Virus record (IMG/VR): IMGVR_UViG_3300010883_010460
Span: 1-58,233 of that record
Direction: 5' to 3' (one strand)
Length of the DNA stretch: 58,233 nt
Source of the DNA: a virus
Part shown: positions 17,110 to 26,345 of the stretch, piece after piece
Numbering within the stretch: position 1 is the first letter of the stretch
Layout: each line of letters begins with the position of its first letter
Program-made: the position numbers and the translations under genes
Notes under the pieces: generated by a model
What the model saw: only the letters and a program-made list of their open reading frames with translations
Database searches by the model: none
Told to the model about the DNA's origin: nothing

Positions 17110-18309
17110 TTAGAGGTCGAGACCTTCGAGGATGCTGGGCTCTTCTTCCTCTTCAACCTCCAAAGCCTGGGACGACTCCTTCATTGAAGCTGACAACCGA
17201 GGCTCGACCTGATTGAAAATCTCGGTGAACGAACCCTCTCGGTCACTGAGCATCTTACGGAAGCCACTCATCCCCTGGCCCTTGACGAGGGTCCCGTCAC
17301 TGGCAGTCCATGAGTACCAAGCGCCGCCCTTCTTGACGATGTTGTAGGCGATGGCGATCTCAATGATCGTGCGTTCGTCATCAATGCCATAGTCACTCTT
17401 GAGATAGAAGTCCTGCTCGTGGCCAAAGGCACCGGAGACCTTGCACTTGTCGAGCTTGGCTCGAACCTTCGTGCCCGTGATCTGCTCGGTGCCCTTACCA
17501 GTAAGGTGGTTGAACACCTTCTCCTTCTCCTTGGAATAGACGCGCAGGCCCATCCGGGTACAGGAGTAGAACGTCCACGCCTTGCCGCCCTGAGCGTGTT
17601 GAGAGGGTCCCATAGAACGTCCGGTGCTGATCTTCGACCGGAGCTGTGAGATCCCCAGTATGGCAGTATTCGAACGCTTGGTAACCACCTTCAACTGAGG
17701 AAGGAACTTACTCCACATCGACGCAACCAGACCCACCCGACCTTGCTCACCCTTCTCCGAAGACTTGAACCAAACCTCCGGTACACCAGCGCCCACAGAG
17801 TCAACCACGATAAGGTCAACCCCAGACTTGGCCATCGCGAACATGATGTTGAAGCCTTCTTCAAGCGTGGAGGGCTGGAGCAGAACGAACTTGCTGGGGT
17901 CAGTGACAGGGACCCCCAGGATCTCAGCGTACCGAGGCTCCACTTCATTCTCGAAGTCGATGTAGGCGACGGTTCCGCCCAAAGCGCAAGTGCTGGCTGA
18001 GGCGGTGAGGGCCAAGGTGGTCTTCCCAGCACCGGGCTCACCATACAGATTCATGATCTTGCCACGAGGGATACCAGGACACGGCCTTACGCCGTAGTGG
18101 TTCGGGATGCCGCCAATGAGATAGTCAATCACCAGACTCCCGGTAGGGATATGAGGTGCCGCCTCCCTGAGAGTCTTCGTGTCCAGATGGGCAACAATGT
18201 CGTCCATCGGCAACGCCTTCTTCAAGCCCGCCATAGCGACATCGAGCTTGCTGTTGGACTTCGTGGCCTTCTTCGTGGCCTTCGTGGTCGTGGTCTTCTT
18301 AGCTGCCAT
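17110..18309 (-). CDS. recA: RecA-family recombinase
   Basis: 399 residues. A basic Lys/Thr-rich N-terminus precedes the ATPase core: Walker A GEPGAGKT (90-97), AYIDFENE, Walker B LIVVDSV, an ILGISQLRSK strand with loop region, and GGKAWTFYS. The C-terminus is acidic (EEEEEP). The core order matches RecA/UvsX. It would catalyse strand exchange in recombination-dependent replication and repair alongside the SSB candidate, RuvC-like and SbcCD-like proteins. Its stop lies just before promoter motif P3. Confidence 0.92.
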   Translation of the reverse strand: MAAKKTTTTKATKKATKSNSKLDVAMAGLKKALPMDDIVAHLDTKTLREAAPHIPTGSLVIDYLIGGIPNHYGVRPCPGIPRGKIMNLYGEPGAGKTTLALTASASTCALGGTVAYIDFENEVEPRYAEILGVPVTDPSKFVLLQPSTLEEGFNIMFAMAKSGVDLIVVDSVGAGVPEVWFKSSEKGEQGRVGLVASMWSKFLPQLKVVTKRSNTAILGISQLRSKISTGRSMGPSQHAQGGKAWTFYSCTRMGLRVYSKEKEKVFNHLTGKGTEQITGTKVRAKLDKCKVSGAFGHEQDFYLKSDYGIDDERTIIEIAIAYNIVKKGGAWYSWTASDGTLVKGQGMSGFRKMLSDREGSFTEIFNQVEPRLSASMKESSQALEVEEEEEPSILEGLDL

Positions 18310-18964
18310 TGGTCTCTCCCTGCTGAAGCTCTGACCACCGAAAGAACCTCTCGGACTCCCTAAACAGGATGCCCCTCCGCTCTGTCCGTCCGGCCTTCTT
18401 GCCTCGTTGATAAGTATGGATTGTCATGAACTGCTTCTTCTCTGGAACCGTGAGGTCTTCCTCGTCAATCAGCCCCTCGTAAAGCCGCCAGAAGCGAGCC
18501 GACACCCGAGCCACCAAGTAGGCATCCGCCTCGTTGTGGTTCCAGCGCCCTCCGCCTCCTGTGTCAGCCTTGGCCGCGTCACACATATCGGCCTTCCGCA
18601 TCTTCCACCCCTTGGGGCGCTCAGCGATCAAGCGGGCGTGAACCTTGACCTGCATCGGAGAGAAGAACACAACGTCTGCGCCTTCCAACCTCAGGGCCTC
18701 GCAGGAGTACAGGAACAGCCCGTACATCCCCTCTGACCAAAGGTCATTGAACACCGGATACTCAATGCCGATCCGGTCAGGCTTGTGTGTTTGAATCAGG
18801 TCGCGAAGGCTGTCACGCATGTGGACATATCGGTCGATGAAGACCTGCTTGGAGGGTGTTTGGAAGCGGCCCCTCGCAGGGCAACGACCCTTCCCAACAA
18901 ACTCATCATCATGCAGAGCCCAACCGAAGTTGGTCAGACTCGGGTCCAGTCCAAGTACAAGCAA
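18299..18964 (-). CDS. RuvC-like Holliday junction resolvase
   Basis: 221 residues from a TTG at 18964, preceded by GAGGGGG. This start places the catalytic Asp at residue 7, as in RuvC; the frame continues up to a TTG at 19021 with no ribosome site. Visible residues are GLDPSLTNFGWA, GIEYPVF and HNEADAYLV, giving the Asp, Glu and Asp of the RNase H-fold site. A basic C-terminal tail follows. It overlaps recA by 11 bp. It would resolve branched DNA before packaging. Confidence 0.82.
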   Translation of the reverse strand: MLVLGLDPSLTNFGWALHDDEFVGKGRCPARGRFQTPSKQVFIDRYVHMRDSLRDLIQTHKPDRIGIEYPVFNDLWSEGMYGLFLYSCEALRLEGADVVFFSPMQVKVHARLIAERPKGWKMRKADMCDAAKADTGGGGRWNHNEADAYLVARVSARFWRLYEGLIDEEDLTVPEKKQFMTIHTYQRGKKAGRTERRGILFRESERFFRWSELQQGETNGS

Positions 18965-19021
18965 GAGAGCCCCCTCGACGACACGAGTCAGCGAGGCCAA
19001 TGACCTCGCTGACTCAGTCAA

Positions 19022-19741
19022 TCAGTCGTCGAGAAGGTCAGAGAGCATGTCGTCCACGTCCCCAACAGAGCCGTTATCATCGACAGGAGTTGTCGTAGCA
19101 CCACCCATCTTCTCGCGGATCTGGTCCAGGGTCATGTCACGGGCGATCTCACCCGTAATGTTGCCAACAAGGCCCTGCACGTCACTCATGAGGTCCGCGC
19201 CACGGCCCTGCATCTTCTTGGCGAACTTGCCTTCGACCACCTCACGGAACAGGTTGTCCGGGGCCGAGACGAAGCTCATCTTCTGGTACTGCGAGTCAGT
19301 ACAGGTGATGATGAGATCGTTGGTGCCGAACGGGTGCTGAACGTGGTTGGGTTCGATCTGCTTGTACTTGTCCACGCCGAAGACCCAGGTCATCACCTGA
19401 CCGCCGTCCCGCTTGAACAGGTCAGCATCGAGCTTACCGTTGGACAAGGTCGGCCAGACGATGACCGCCGTAGCGATAGCCGTGCGGCTTCCGTCCTTGC
19501 TGAAACGGGCGTACTCGGGACCCTTGTCGAAGATGTATCCCACACCGGGGATGTAGATGCGCTTGCCGCCCTTGAACTTGGGGGTCTCGGCTTCGAAGTT
19601 GGGCGTACCCTCTTCGACACCAGGCCACCAAGCAAAGCTGATGCGGTAACGCTGATTTGCTTCAGCCTTGAAGCGAGTAGAGCGACCCGTGAAGTTACGG
19701 TCTCCATCGCCGAAGCCAAAGTCTGAGGTCATATCGGACAT
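19022..19741 (-). CDS. candidate single-stranded DNA-binding protein
   Basis: 239 residues with a strand-rich, aromatic body (FAWWPGVEEG, VIVWPTL, MTWVFGVDKYK) and an acidic C-terminal tail (GDVDDMLSDLLDD). An OB-like body with a charged tail of this type is the pattern of SSB and gp32 proteins, whose tails recruit partners. It lies directly upstream of the resolvase and recA. No sequence family was recognised, so the call is by composition and context. AAGGAG precedes the ATG and a promoter motif lies about 80 bp upstream. Confidence 0.6.
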   Translation of the reverse strand: MSDMTSDFGFGDGDRNFTGRSTRFKAEANQRYRISFAWWPGVEEGTPNFEAETPKFKGGKRIYIPGVGYIFDKGPEYARFSKDGSRTAIATAVIVWPTLSNGKLDADLFKRDGGQVMTWVFGVDKYKQIEPNHVQHPFGTNDLIITCTDSQYQKMSFVSAPDNLFREVVEGKFAKKMQGRGADLMSDVQGLVGNITGEIARDMTLDQIREKMGGATTTPVDDNGSVGDVDDMLSDLLDD

Positions 19742-19818
19742 GTTGTTCTCCTTTTGGGTGTTTCACCCGGTTTACGAGCGTGACGGAGTCGCTGGGGACA
19801 GTGTCTTGCTCATTACCT

Positions 19819-19847
19819 GTTACGGGGAGAGTACCCATGAGGCACCC
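19819..19847 (-). promoter_or_regulatory. phage promoter motif P4 (SSB candidate, resolvase, recA)
   Basis: GGGTGCC, then CCGTAAC after 22 bp. It faces the SSB candidate across an untranslated leader of about 75 nt. The spacer half ATGGGTACTCT is shared in part with P7. Confidence 0.65.
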
Positions 19848-19858
19848 CCAAAAAATCG

Positions 19859-20749
19859 TTAGGACCAATCTCCATCAATGAGAGCATCAAGATCGGCCCC
19901 AGATAGAGCCTCATTCGAAAGCCCAGATGCGTCCATCGCTATCTTCTCATTGGGGGAGGGCTCTTCTGGGATCTCGCCCAGCAAAGCGTCCAGCACGTCC
20001 TGAGCCTCATCAGACTCCGGGGCTGTCTTGCCGTTGGTAGGTTCAACTTCCTCGTCTGCCACCAACTCAAGGACGGGGGCCTTTGGCTCCTCAGCCACGG
20101 CTTCCTCCACGGCTTCCTCCAGATGGTCATCCATCACGGCGCTGACATCGTCGATGAGCACCTCAACGGCATTCTTGCCCTCTTTGGAATAGGCTTCGGC
20201 CTCCCTGGGAAGGCTGACCCTGAGTCCTGGTGGAGGGGCCGTGCCCCATGCACTCCCCAGAGCAATCTCCTCTTGAATCAGACGAACCTGATCCCTGAGT
20301 CTGCCCTGGGTGTCCTTCAAGTCGGTCTTCTTGGCCTTCAAGATCGAGATGGCGTTCTTGATCTCCTCCACGGCATCGGTAACGACACGCGCCCAGGCAA
20401 GCTCATCACGGAGCTTCGTATTGGCAATCGCCTCCCGGTCTCGAACTGACCTACCTGCCCGTACCTCCGGGTCAGACGCCAGAAGGTCCTGCATGAGCAA
20501 CTCAAGCTCAGTCTCAGCGACCCTCTGTTTCCGCAGAATCTTGGCGCAGATGGTCGAGAGGTTGATCTCGATCTCCGTGCATCGGGAGACGAGGCGTTTG
20601 CACCCCGCCACCTTGGCGTTCAGACGCTTGGGTCCGAAACGGATGGGATCATCATCGAGATCCATCTGCATATCGGCCAACTCAGTGAACACCAGATCGA
20701 TCTCCTGACGGAGACGAGTGGTGTCATAATCACCAATCAGAATAGTCAT
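19859..20749 (-). CDS. coiled-coil hypothetical protein in recombination operon
   Basis: 296 residues. Residues 1-165 are helical with long heptad stretches, followed by a Pro/Gly hinge and a strongly acidic C-terminal third. The helix-rich N-terminus with an acidic tail could fit a recombination mediator or scaffold, but no family is recognised. It starts one base after the upstream stop and is the last gene before promoter P4. Confidence 0.7.
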   Translation of the reverse strand: MTILIGDYDTTRLRQEIDLVFTELADMQMDLDDDPIRFGPKRLNAKVAGCKRLVSRCTEIEINLSTICAKILRKQRVAETELELLMQDLLASDPEVRAGRSVRDREAIANTKLRDELAWARVVTDAVEEIKNAISILKAKKTDLKDTQGRLRDQVRLIQEEIALGSAWGTAPPPGLRVSLPREAEAYSKEGKNAVEVLIDDVSAVMDDHLEEAVEEAVAEEPKAPVLELVADEEVEPTNGKTAPESDEAQDVLDALLGEIPEEPSPNEKIAMDASGLSNEALSGADLDALIDGDWS

Positions 20750-21193
20750 CTAAACCCCCATGATGTCCATGATCAAGCGTCCGAAGTTGCCCTTGATGCG
20801 CTTGACCTCGTCGTTGCGCTGACCCTGCTTCAAGTCGCCGCCAGCGTGGGCGTGCTCAATCGCACAGATGTCAGCCTGCATCTGGACCAGAGCAGCCGCC
20901 AACCGGGCCTCCTTGAGGCTCAGGGACCCGACAGGGATAGCACCTTCGCCACTGGCAGTCTCACCAACGAGATCCTCACCGGGGCCGGAGCCGTCGTCTT
21001 GAACGCTTTCATACTGGGCCGAGAAGCCCACGAAGTGGTCCCCACGAGGCGACTTCACGCTCCGAGTGGCAGTAACCTTGGTGATGCGGATGCCGTTCTT
21101 GATACGGTTCAGGATCTTCTTGACCTGCGCTGTATCCAACGTGCCTGCATCCTGCTCTTCGGCAGGTGGTTGTGACTCTGTATTCTTTCCCAT
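20750..21193 (-). CDS. hypothetical protein
   Basis: 147 residues: a polar N-terminus, a basic segment (KKILNRIKNGIRITKVTATRSVKSPRG) and a C-terminal helix with Cys and His (QADICAIEHAHAGG). No family recognised. The start codon has a GGAGG nearby in a 75-bp leader that carries a promoter motif, so this gene heads its transcript and is followed at once by the coiled-coil gene. Confidence 0.7.
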   Translation of the reverse strand: MGKNTESQPPAEEQDAGTLDTAQVKKILNRIKNGIRITKVTATRSVKSPRGDHFVGFSAQYESVQDDGSGPGEDLVGETASGEGAIPVGSLSLKEARLAAALVQMQADICAIEHAHAGGDLKQGQRNDEVKRIKGNFGRLIMDIMGV

Positions 21194-21233
21194 GTTGTCC
21201 TCCGATTGAACGGGGTTGTCGTTCTCTTGGGTC

Positions 21234-21262
21234 TATACGGCGAGGAAGTCGAAGAGCGACCC
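21234..21262 (-). promoter_or_regulatory. phage promoter motif P5
   Basis: GGGTCGCT, then CCGTATA after 22 bp, about 40 bp before the ATG at 21193. An imperfect copy of the CCCGTT/AACGGG palindrome follows at about 21203-21215. Confidence 0.65.
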
Positions 21263-21268
21263 CTTGGT

Positions 21269-23563
21269 TCACTCAGAAAGCTGCAACCGTGCCATCAGAC
21301 CCGAGTTGCGTTTACCCTCAAAGTCATTGAACACAGCCCTTTGCAGAGCCGTAGACGTACCCACAAGGATTACCTTCTTCTTCGCCCGTGTGATGGCCGT
21401 GTAGAGAAGGTTCCGTTGAAGCTGGATAGAAAAGGAGTCCAGCAGAGGCATAACGATCACGTCGTACTCCTGGCCTTGACTCTTGTGAACGGTCTGCGCG
21501 TAGGCGAGGCGCAACAAGCGAACTGCGGTGACTGGCTTCATGGGGATGCGGCGCGACATAGCCCCGTGAATCTTCACCTCGATGCTCTTCTTGCTCAGGT
21601 TGATGGACGTGACCTTGCCCACGTCACCGTTGAACACCTCAAGGTCATAGTCGTTCTGCACAATCATCACACGGTCGCCCTCACGGACGTAGCCGGAAGC
21701 GATGCGAAGCTGGTTCGCGCTCCTGCCGCTTGGGTTGAACATCTCCCGCAGCTCTTCGTTCAAGTTCGTGACACCCACATCTCCCGCATGGCGCGGAGAC
21801 AACACCTGGAAGTTCATCGAGTCATCGAAGAGTCTCTGGGAAACCCTCTTGACCAAAGTCAGGGCCTCGCGCTCCGTACCTGCCTTCACCAACCTGAAGT
21901 CTCCCTTGATGTCCGGGATCTCGCCTGCATGGATGGAGTGAGCAGCCGACACAATGTCGGAGGTCTCCTCTTGGCGGAAAATCTCACTGAGATGCACTGT
22001 GGGGAACATCTTGGAAGCCACAAGGTCCCTCAGCACATTGCCAGGACCTACTGATGGAAGCTGGGCCGCATCTCCCATGAACACGAGGTGTGAGGACTCA
22101 TCGACCCCTTCCAGAATCCGGTAGAGCATGTCCAGGTCAACCATGCTGGACTCGTCAACCACCACGAAGCTCGCGGGGTGCTTGTTGTCATCCCCATAGG
22201 ACCACTGTGACGCACCCCAGCTTTCCGCCTTGGAGCCGCCCTTCTTGATGCCCGTATAGTTCCCGGCCTTCTGTCGGGTGTCCTGGTCGGGCTTTCCGCC
22301 CAACCCTCGGTGAACGGTGAACGCGGAGATCCCGGTCACAGAAGCCATCCGCTTCGCTGCGATTCCTGTGGGGGCCATCAACAGGACCTGAGGGATGTCG
22401 TCCACATCCACGGCGTTGATCCCTGCCTCTTGAAGGGCACGGACGAGAACCCGCAGTGAGGTAGTCTTCCCAGTGCCAGGAAGCCCCGTGATGACACTCA
22501 CAGGATTCATGAGAGCGTTCGCAACCCCTTGAGCTTGAGCCTCTGAGAGCCTCAAACCCAGGTCACTCGCCGTGATTTCCACCAGGGAAACCGCGTGTGT
22601 CTTCAGTTGCTTGCGGCTCTTTGGGTTCTTCACCTTCATCGCCTTAGAAAAGACAAGCTCCTTAGGGTCCACCTTCAGACGACGCAGCAGAGACTCCACG
22701 CATCGGGCCTCGCTCTTGTGGAGATCGGATGGGTAGACCAAGGTTCCCAGGTCCTCCAGAGTGCGTTCGAGACTCAACCGCTTCAGGTCCGCAGCATCCT
22801 TGAGGGCCAAGGCGATGTCCGAGTTGGTGGCCTCTGGCACCAATATCCGAGCCTGGCCAATCAACTCACCGAGTGTGTAGTAGGTGTGCCCAGACTTCCG
22901 ACCGGAGCGCACAGCCTGCACACAGGCACCACGCAACCGCGCAGGAGAGGAGAAGCCTACTTGCAGTATGGTCGCCAAGCGGTCTCCCGCTTTGAAGTCG
23001 AAGCCAGGGATCTCCGTGAGAGCCCACGGATCTGAAGTCAGGATCTCAACGGAGTCTGTGCCCCACTTCGAGAAAATCTTGTTCACATCCCGAGACTCGA
23101 ACCCCATCGCGCCCAGGGCGGGGATGGCCTCGAAGAACGCTCGAACTCGAATCCAGGCCCGAGAGATAGCCGCAGCGTCAAACTCTGAGAGCCCATCCAG
23201 GCCCGCCAGCTTTGCTTCATCTGCCAAGGTAGCAACCAACTCCGCACCCAACTCGCGCCGCAGCTTGCGAATCGTCAAGCTACCAATGCCTTGGTTGGCG
23301 AGCGCCTTACTCGCCGACTCTTCATTCCACACCCCGCGCATGACAGGCGCACAAGAGATGCGGAACTGACGGCCATACTTGGGGTCTTCAACCCACTGCC
23401 CCTCTGCCCCGAGCCAGTCCCCTTCTGAGGGAGGGCTGCCGATGACCGGGCCACGCATGGTGACGGTGTCACCTTCGTCGCCCGCTATCCTTAGGATGTA
23501 GAAGGGCTGAGACTCATCGGAGAAAACTACTGTATGTACGGTGCCTGACGCATACTCAAGCAT
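21269..23563 (-). CDS. RecD2-like DNA helicase (superfamily 1B)
   Basis: 764 residues from the ATG at 23563, which overlaps the upstream stop (ATGCTTGA). Order matches RecD2: an N-terminal OB-like domain (TVVFSDESQPFYILRI), helix-hairpin-helix part (about 80-220), then helicase motifs: Walker A GLPGTGKT near residue 370, APTGIAAKRM, Walker B VVVDESSMVD, GDAAQLPSVG, and motif VI AYAQTVHKSQGQEYD with LYTAITRAKKKVILVG. It would unwind DNA 5'-3' during replication or recombination, comparable in role to T4 Dda. Confidence 0.93.
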   Translation of the reverse strand: MLEYASGTVHTVVFSDESQPFYILRIAGDEGDTVTMRGPVIGSPPSEGDWLGAEGQWVEDPKYGRQFRISCAPVMRGVWNEESASKALANQGIGSLTIRKLRRELGAELVATLADEAKLAGLDGLSEFDAAAISRAWIRVRAFFEAIPALGAMGFESRDVNKIFSKWGTDSVEILTSDPWALTEIPGFDFKAGDRLATILQVGFSSPARLRGACVQAVRSGRKSGHTYYTLGELIGQARILVPEATNSDIALALKDAADLKRLSLERTLEDLGTLVYPSDLHKSEARCVESLLRRLKVDPKELVFSKAMKVKNPKSRKQLKTHAVSLVEITASDLGLRLSEAQAQGVANALMNPVSVITGLPGTGKTTSLRVLVRALQEAGINAVDVDDIPQVLLMAPTGIAAKRMASVTGISAFTVHRGLGGKPDQDTRQKAGNYTGIKKGGSKAESWGASQWSYGDDNKHPASFVVVDESSMVDLDMLYRILEGVDESSHLVFMGDAAQLPSVGPGNVLRDLVASKMFPTVHLSEIFRQEETSDIVSAAHSIHAGEIPDIKGDFRLVKAGTEREALTLVKRVSQRLFDDSMNFQVLSPRHAGDVGVTNLNEELREMFNPSGRSANQLRIASGYVREGDRVMIVQNDYDLEVFNGDVGKVTSINLSKKSIEVKIHGAMSRRIPMKPVTAVRLLRLAYAQTVHKSQGQEYDVIVMPLLDSFSIQLQRNLLYTAITRAKKKVILVGTSTALQRAVFNDFEGKRNSGLMARLQLSE

Positions 23564-24089
23564 CCCTGTCTCCACCCTTCTTGGCTTCATCAAGAATGGA
23601 GGACAATCCGCTCATGATTCCTTGGAGCTTGTTCAACCGCTGGGACAGGGCCTCGGGGTCAACATCCTGAAGGTCCATGTCCATCAGACTCTCCGTTAGT
23701 TCGACAGGCGGCTCTGTGAGGGTGATGACCAGTCGAGACTTGTGCCCCTCCAGGGGGTCAAACTCCAATCGGGTCAAACCAACATACCAGTCAGGCCCTT
23801 CACGCCGGAGGACGCCCTCCATGCGGAGATGGTACATCTTGTTGGGGTCGTGGTGGTGGCCGTAAGGGCACTGGCCCGTAGGCTCCCACATGCAGCACCC
23901 GGCACCCCAATGCTGAACATCCGGGGGATCGGGTGGGGTGTGGTGAAGGCTAACGAGGACCGCCTTATCCTTGAACCCTGCCAGACAAGCAGCCACAGAG
24001 CTTTCATGCCCCGGCACAAACAGCTCTCCCTGCTCTCGGTAGAACACGCCCTCCAAGATTTCAGCAATAGGTCCTATTTTTTCGTTCAT
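23556..24089 (-). CDS. hypothetical protein with Cys/His cluster
   Basis: 177 residues. The centre has a Cys/His cluster (GAGCCMWEPTGQCPYGHHH) that may bind metal, flanked by strands (AVLVSLHHTPP and SRLVITLTEPP). The C-terminus is an acidic helix. The CPYGHHH segment with surrounding Pro suggests a binding module rather than an enzyme; no family recognised. GAGG precedes the ATG, promoter motif P6 lies 30 bp upstream, and its stop overlaps the RecD2-like start. Confidence 0.7.
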   Translation of the reverse strand: MNEKIGPIAEILEGVFYREQGELFVPGHESSVAACLAGFKDKAVLVSLHHTPPDPPDVQHWGAGCCMWEPTGQCPYGHHHDPNKMYHLRMEGVLRREGPDWYVGLTRLEFDPLEGHKSRLVITLTEPPVELTESLMDMDLQDVDPEALSQRLNKLQGIMSGLSSILDEAKKGGDRDA

Positions 24090-24118
24090 CTCAACCTCAA
24101 CTAAGGGGCACTGGAGTA

Positions 24119-24147
24119 AATACGGGAGGAAAGCTCCTGAGCGACCC
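24119..24147 (-). promoter_or_regulatory. phage promoter motif P6 (RecD2 operon)
   Basis: GGGTCGCT, then CCGTATT after 22 bp, in the gap after the RNR gene and 30 bp before the ATG at 24089. Confidence 0.65.
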
Positions 24148-24148
24148 C

Positions 24149-26248
24149 CTATGAGGTGCTTTTCTCCGGCCTCAACTCACACTTGTCCCCATCACAGAAG
24201 CGTTCGATCACCTCGTTCTGGGCGTTGGAAAGGTCCAACTCCTCAATACCACAAGACATCTCGTCGTACTGGTCCTTGGTAATAGTCTCATACGGAGCCT
24301 GGGCATAACCATGCGCCGACAAAGGCAACAACGAAACTGACTTCAACCGATCTTCAAAGACCTCAAGACAGGTCTTGATGCTGGAAGCCTCGCTCTCCTT
24401 GAAGGTCACAGTGATGGAGACCTGGTTGTCTGCCCACCATCGCTGGAGGTCTGCCGCATTAGCGAACTGCTCCCAAATGGTCACGTCATCCTTGCCCTTC
24501 GTGAAGTGCTCCTCGTGAATCGGGAAGGAGACCACCATCGTGCGAGGAGAATAGACATCCTTCTCCACGGGGTAGCCTGCACGCCTGCACGACTCAACCA
24601 GAGGTGAGCCCTCCTGAATCCGAATCCGTCGGATGTAATACTCCGAGTGGGGGTAATGGATACCAGGGGTAGCCCCACAGAGCAGGGACACCGTACCGGA
24701 GGGCTTCACGCTGGTCGTCTTCTTGGACGCGGGGACGCACAACCACTCAGAGTAGATAGTATCCAGATCCTGGATGAAGCCGTAACCCTCGTCACACCAC
24801 CGTAGGTACTCACGCCGCCCGAGCTTGTTCATCGCCTGGACGATCCCACTCTGGGAACAACCGATGCGCTTGTTCCGCATCATCACGGCATTCGTCTTGG
24901 GGTCGTGGGTCGGAACGAGGGTGACGGTTTTTGCGTACAAATAGGCGAACTTGAGCGTGCGCTTGTAGTCCTCGATGTCCTCATGGTGCGCTGGGAAGGT
25001 CTCGACAAGACAGCACAGCTCGAACGACTCCAGACTCTGCTCTGAGCAGGGGTTGCTACCCATCACTCGCATGTCCTTATCGTTACGGGGGTCAACGAGC
25101 CTGCCGTACCCGCGCATCGTGTCCAAGTAGATAACACCGGGTTCACCGTTGGCAGCGATGCTGTCAGCCATCTGCGTGTAGTCCATCCCGATCTCACCGA
25201 ACACGCTGTTGTTGCTGGCCCAACGATGAGTCCGAAGCGGATGCTCCTCGATCTTCTTCCTGAGGCGCTTGGCTTCCTTAGAGTCTTCTTTCCCCTTGGC
25301 CTCCAGGTTCCCAAGCTCCGCCCGCCACTTATTCAGTTTGGTGGGGTCCTTGAGAGCCAGGAACTTCGCATCGTCCGGGTCCCCGAACATGATCTCTGCT
25401 GTGCGCCGGACACCTCCGGCCACGACACAGCGGCCAATCATGTTGAAGATGTCTACGATGTGGGTTGAAGTGATCTTGTAAGGCTGGTCGCCTTTGGGCA
25501 TCAGGAGCTTCGTTACAGAGCCCACCAGGTCCTTGAGGGGGCCGGGTCCAGAAGCTGTGCCTCCGAAGCCTTTGATGGGAGAGCCCGCAGGCCGAACCTG
25601 AGACCAGTCTATGACGCTGGGGTAGTAACCCTTGCCCACAAACGAGTTCAAGACTGTCCTCATCACCTCCACCCAACCCTCACGGGAATCCCCGACGATA
25701 TAGGGTTCATCCGTGCGGCGAGGGGTTTGGATCTTGACCTTGTCTGCCCCCTTGCAGTCACCACCGACGCCAACACCCAACATGCTCATGTCCATGAGGA
25801 AGGTGAACGGTGCGGCGAAGTCGGTGTCGATGTCTTTGGTGGAGACGAAAGCGCAGTTGTTGAGACAGGCGGACCCCTTCGTGTAGACGAGGTCTGTGCC
25901 CATCGTCCAGAGACCACGACCGGGAGGCAACCACTTCATGTAGAACATACGCCCGTACATCTCCTCAGCGGACTTACGAGCCTTGGGCTCATCCCACGGA
26001 AGCGAGAACTTGCGACAGTGAATCTTCTGGATGTTGTAGACACCCTCAACGACTCGGCGACAAGTCTCCCACCAGTTCTCGGACGTGCCGTCCGGTTTGG
26101 TGCGGGCGTAGGTTCGCTTGTAGGTGAGATAGCCTACGGCCCCCCAATCCGGTTGCTGACCCCTGTACTCATCAAGAAAGGTATCAGTAAGACTAAAAAC
26201 ACGGACTTTTCGCCCCTGTCCATCGGTTGGGAAAAACTCGAATCGCAT
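24149..26248 (-). CDS. class II (adenosylcobalamin-dependent) ribonucleotide reductase
   Basis: 699 residues, like the monomeric Lactobacillus leichmannii type. Visible are SACLNNCAFV near the first redox Cys, the active-site NPCSEQ (near residue 400) with the Cys that forms the thiyl radical and the Glu, the phosphate-binding KPSGTVSLLCGATPGIHYPH, and C-terminal Cys in CDGDKCELRP that would pass electrons from thioredoxin. It reduces ribonucleotides without oxygen and needs host B12. A thioredoxin encoded at 36.5 kb could be the donor. Together with thymidine kinase it supplies dNTPs for the phage. Confidence 0.93.
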   Translation of the reverse strand: MRFEFFPTDGQGRKVRVFSLTDTFLDEYRGQQPDWGAVGYLTYKRTYARTKPDGTSENWWETCRRVVEGVYNIQKIHCRKFSLPWDEPKARKSAEEMYGRMFYMKWLPPGRGLWTMGTDLVYTKGSACLNNCAFVSTKDIDTDFAAPFTFLMDMSMLGVGVGGDCKGADKVKIQTPRRTDEPYIVGDSREGWVEVMRTVLNSFVGKGYYPSVIDWSQVRPAGSPIKGFGGTASGPGPLKDLVGSVTKLLMPKGDQPYKITSTHIVDIFNMIGRCVVAGGVRRTAEIMFGDPDDAKFLALKDPTKLNKWRAELGNLEAKGKEDSKEAKRLRKKIEEHPLRTHRWASNNSVFGEIGMDYTQMADSIAANGEPGVIYLDTMRGYGRLVDPRNDKDMRVMGSNPCSEQSLESFELCCLVETFPAHHEDIEDYKRTLKFAYLYAKTVTLVPTHDPKTNAVMMRNKRIGCSQSGIVQAMNKLGRREYLRWCDEGYGFIQDLDTIYSEWLCVPASKKTTSVKPSGTVSLLCGATPGIHYPHSEYYIRRIRIQEGSPLVESCRRAGYPVEKDVYSPRTMVVSFPIHEEHFTKGKDDVTIWEQFANAADLQRWWADNQVSITVTFKESEASSIKTCLEVFEDRLKSVSLLPLSAHGYAQAPYETITKDQYDEMSCGIEELDLSNAQNEVIERFCDGDKCELRPEKSTS

Positions 26249-26345
26249 CTATCTCTCCATCTGTCTTAGTCGTTCCGTATGTTCATTCGTGGTCCCTAAG
26301 AGCCCGATTACTTCTGCCTATCAACCAGCTACCGAGCGAAGGACG

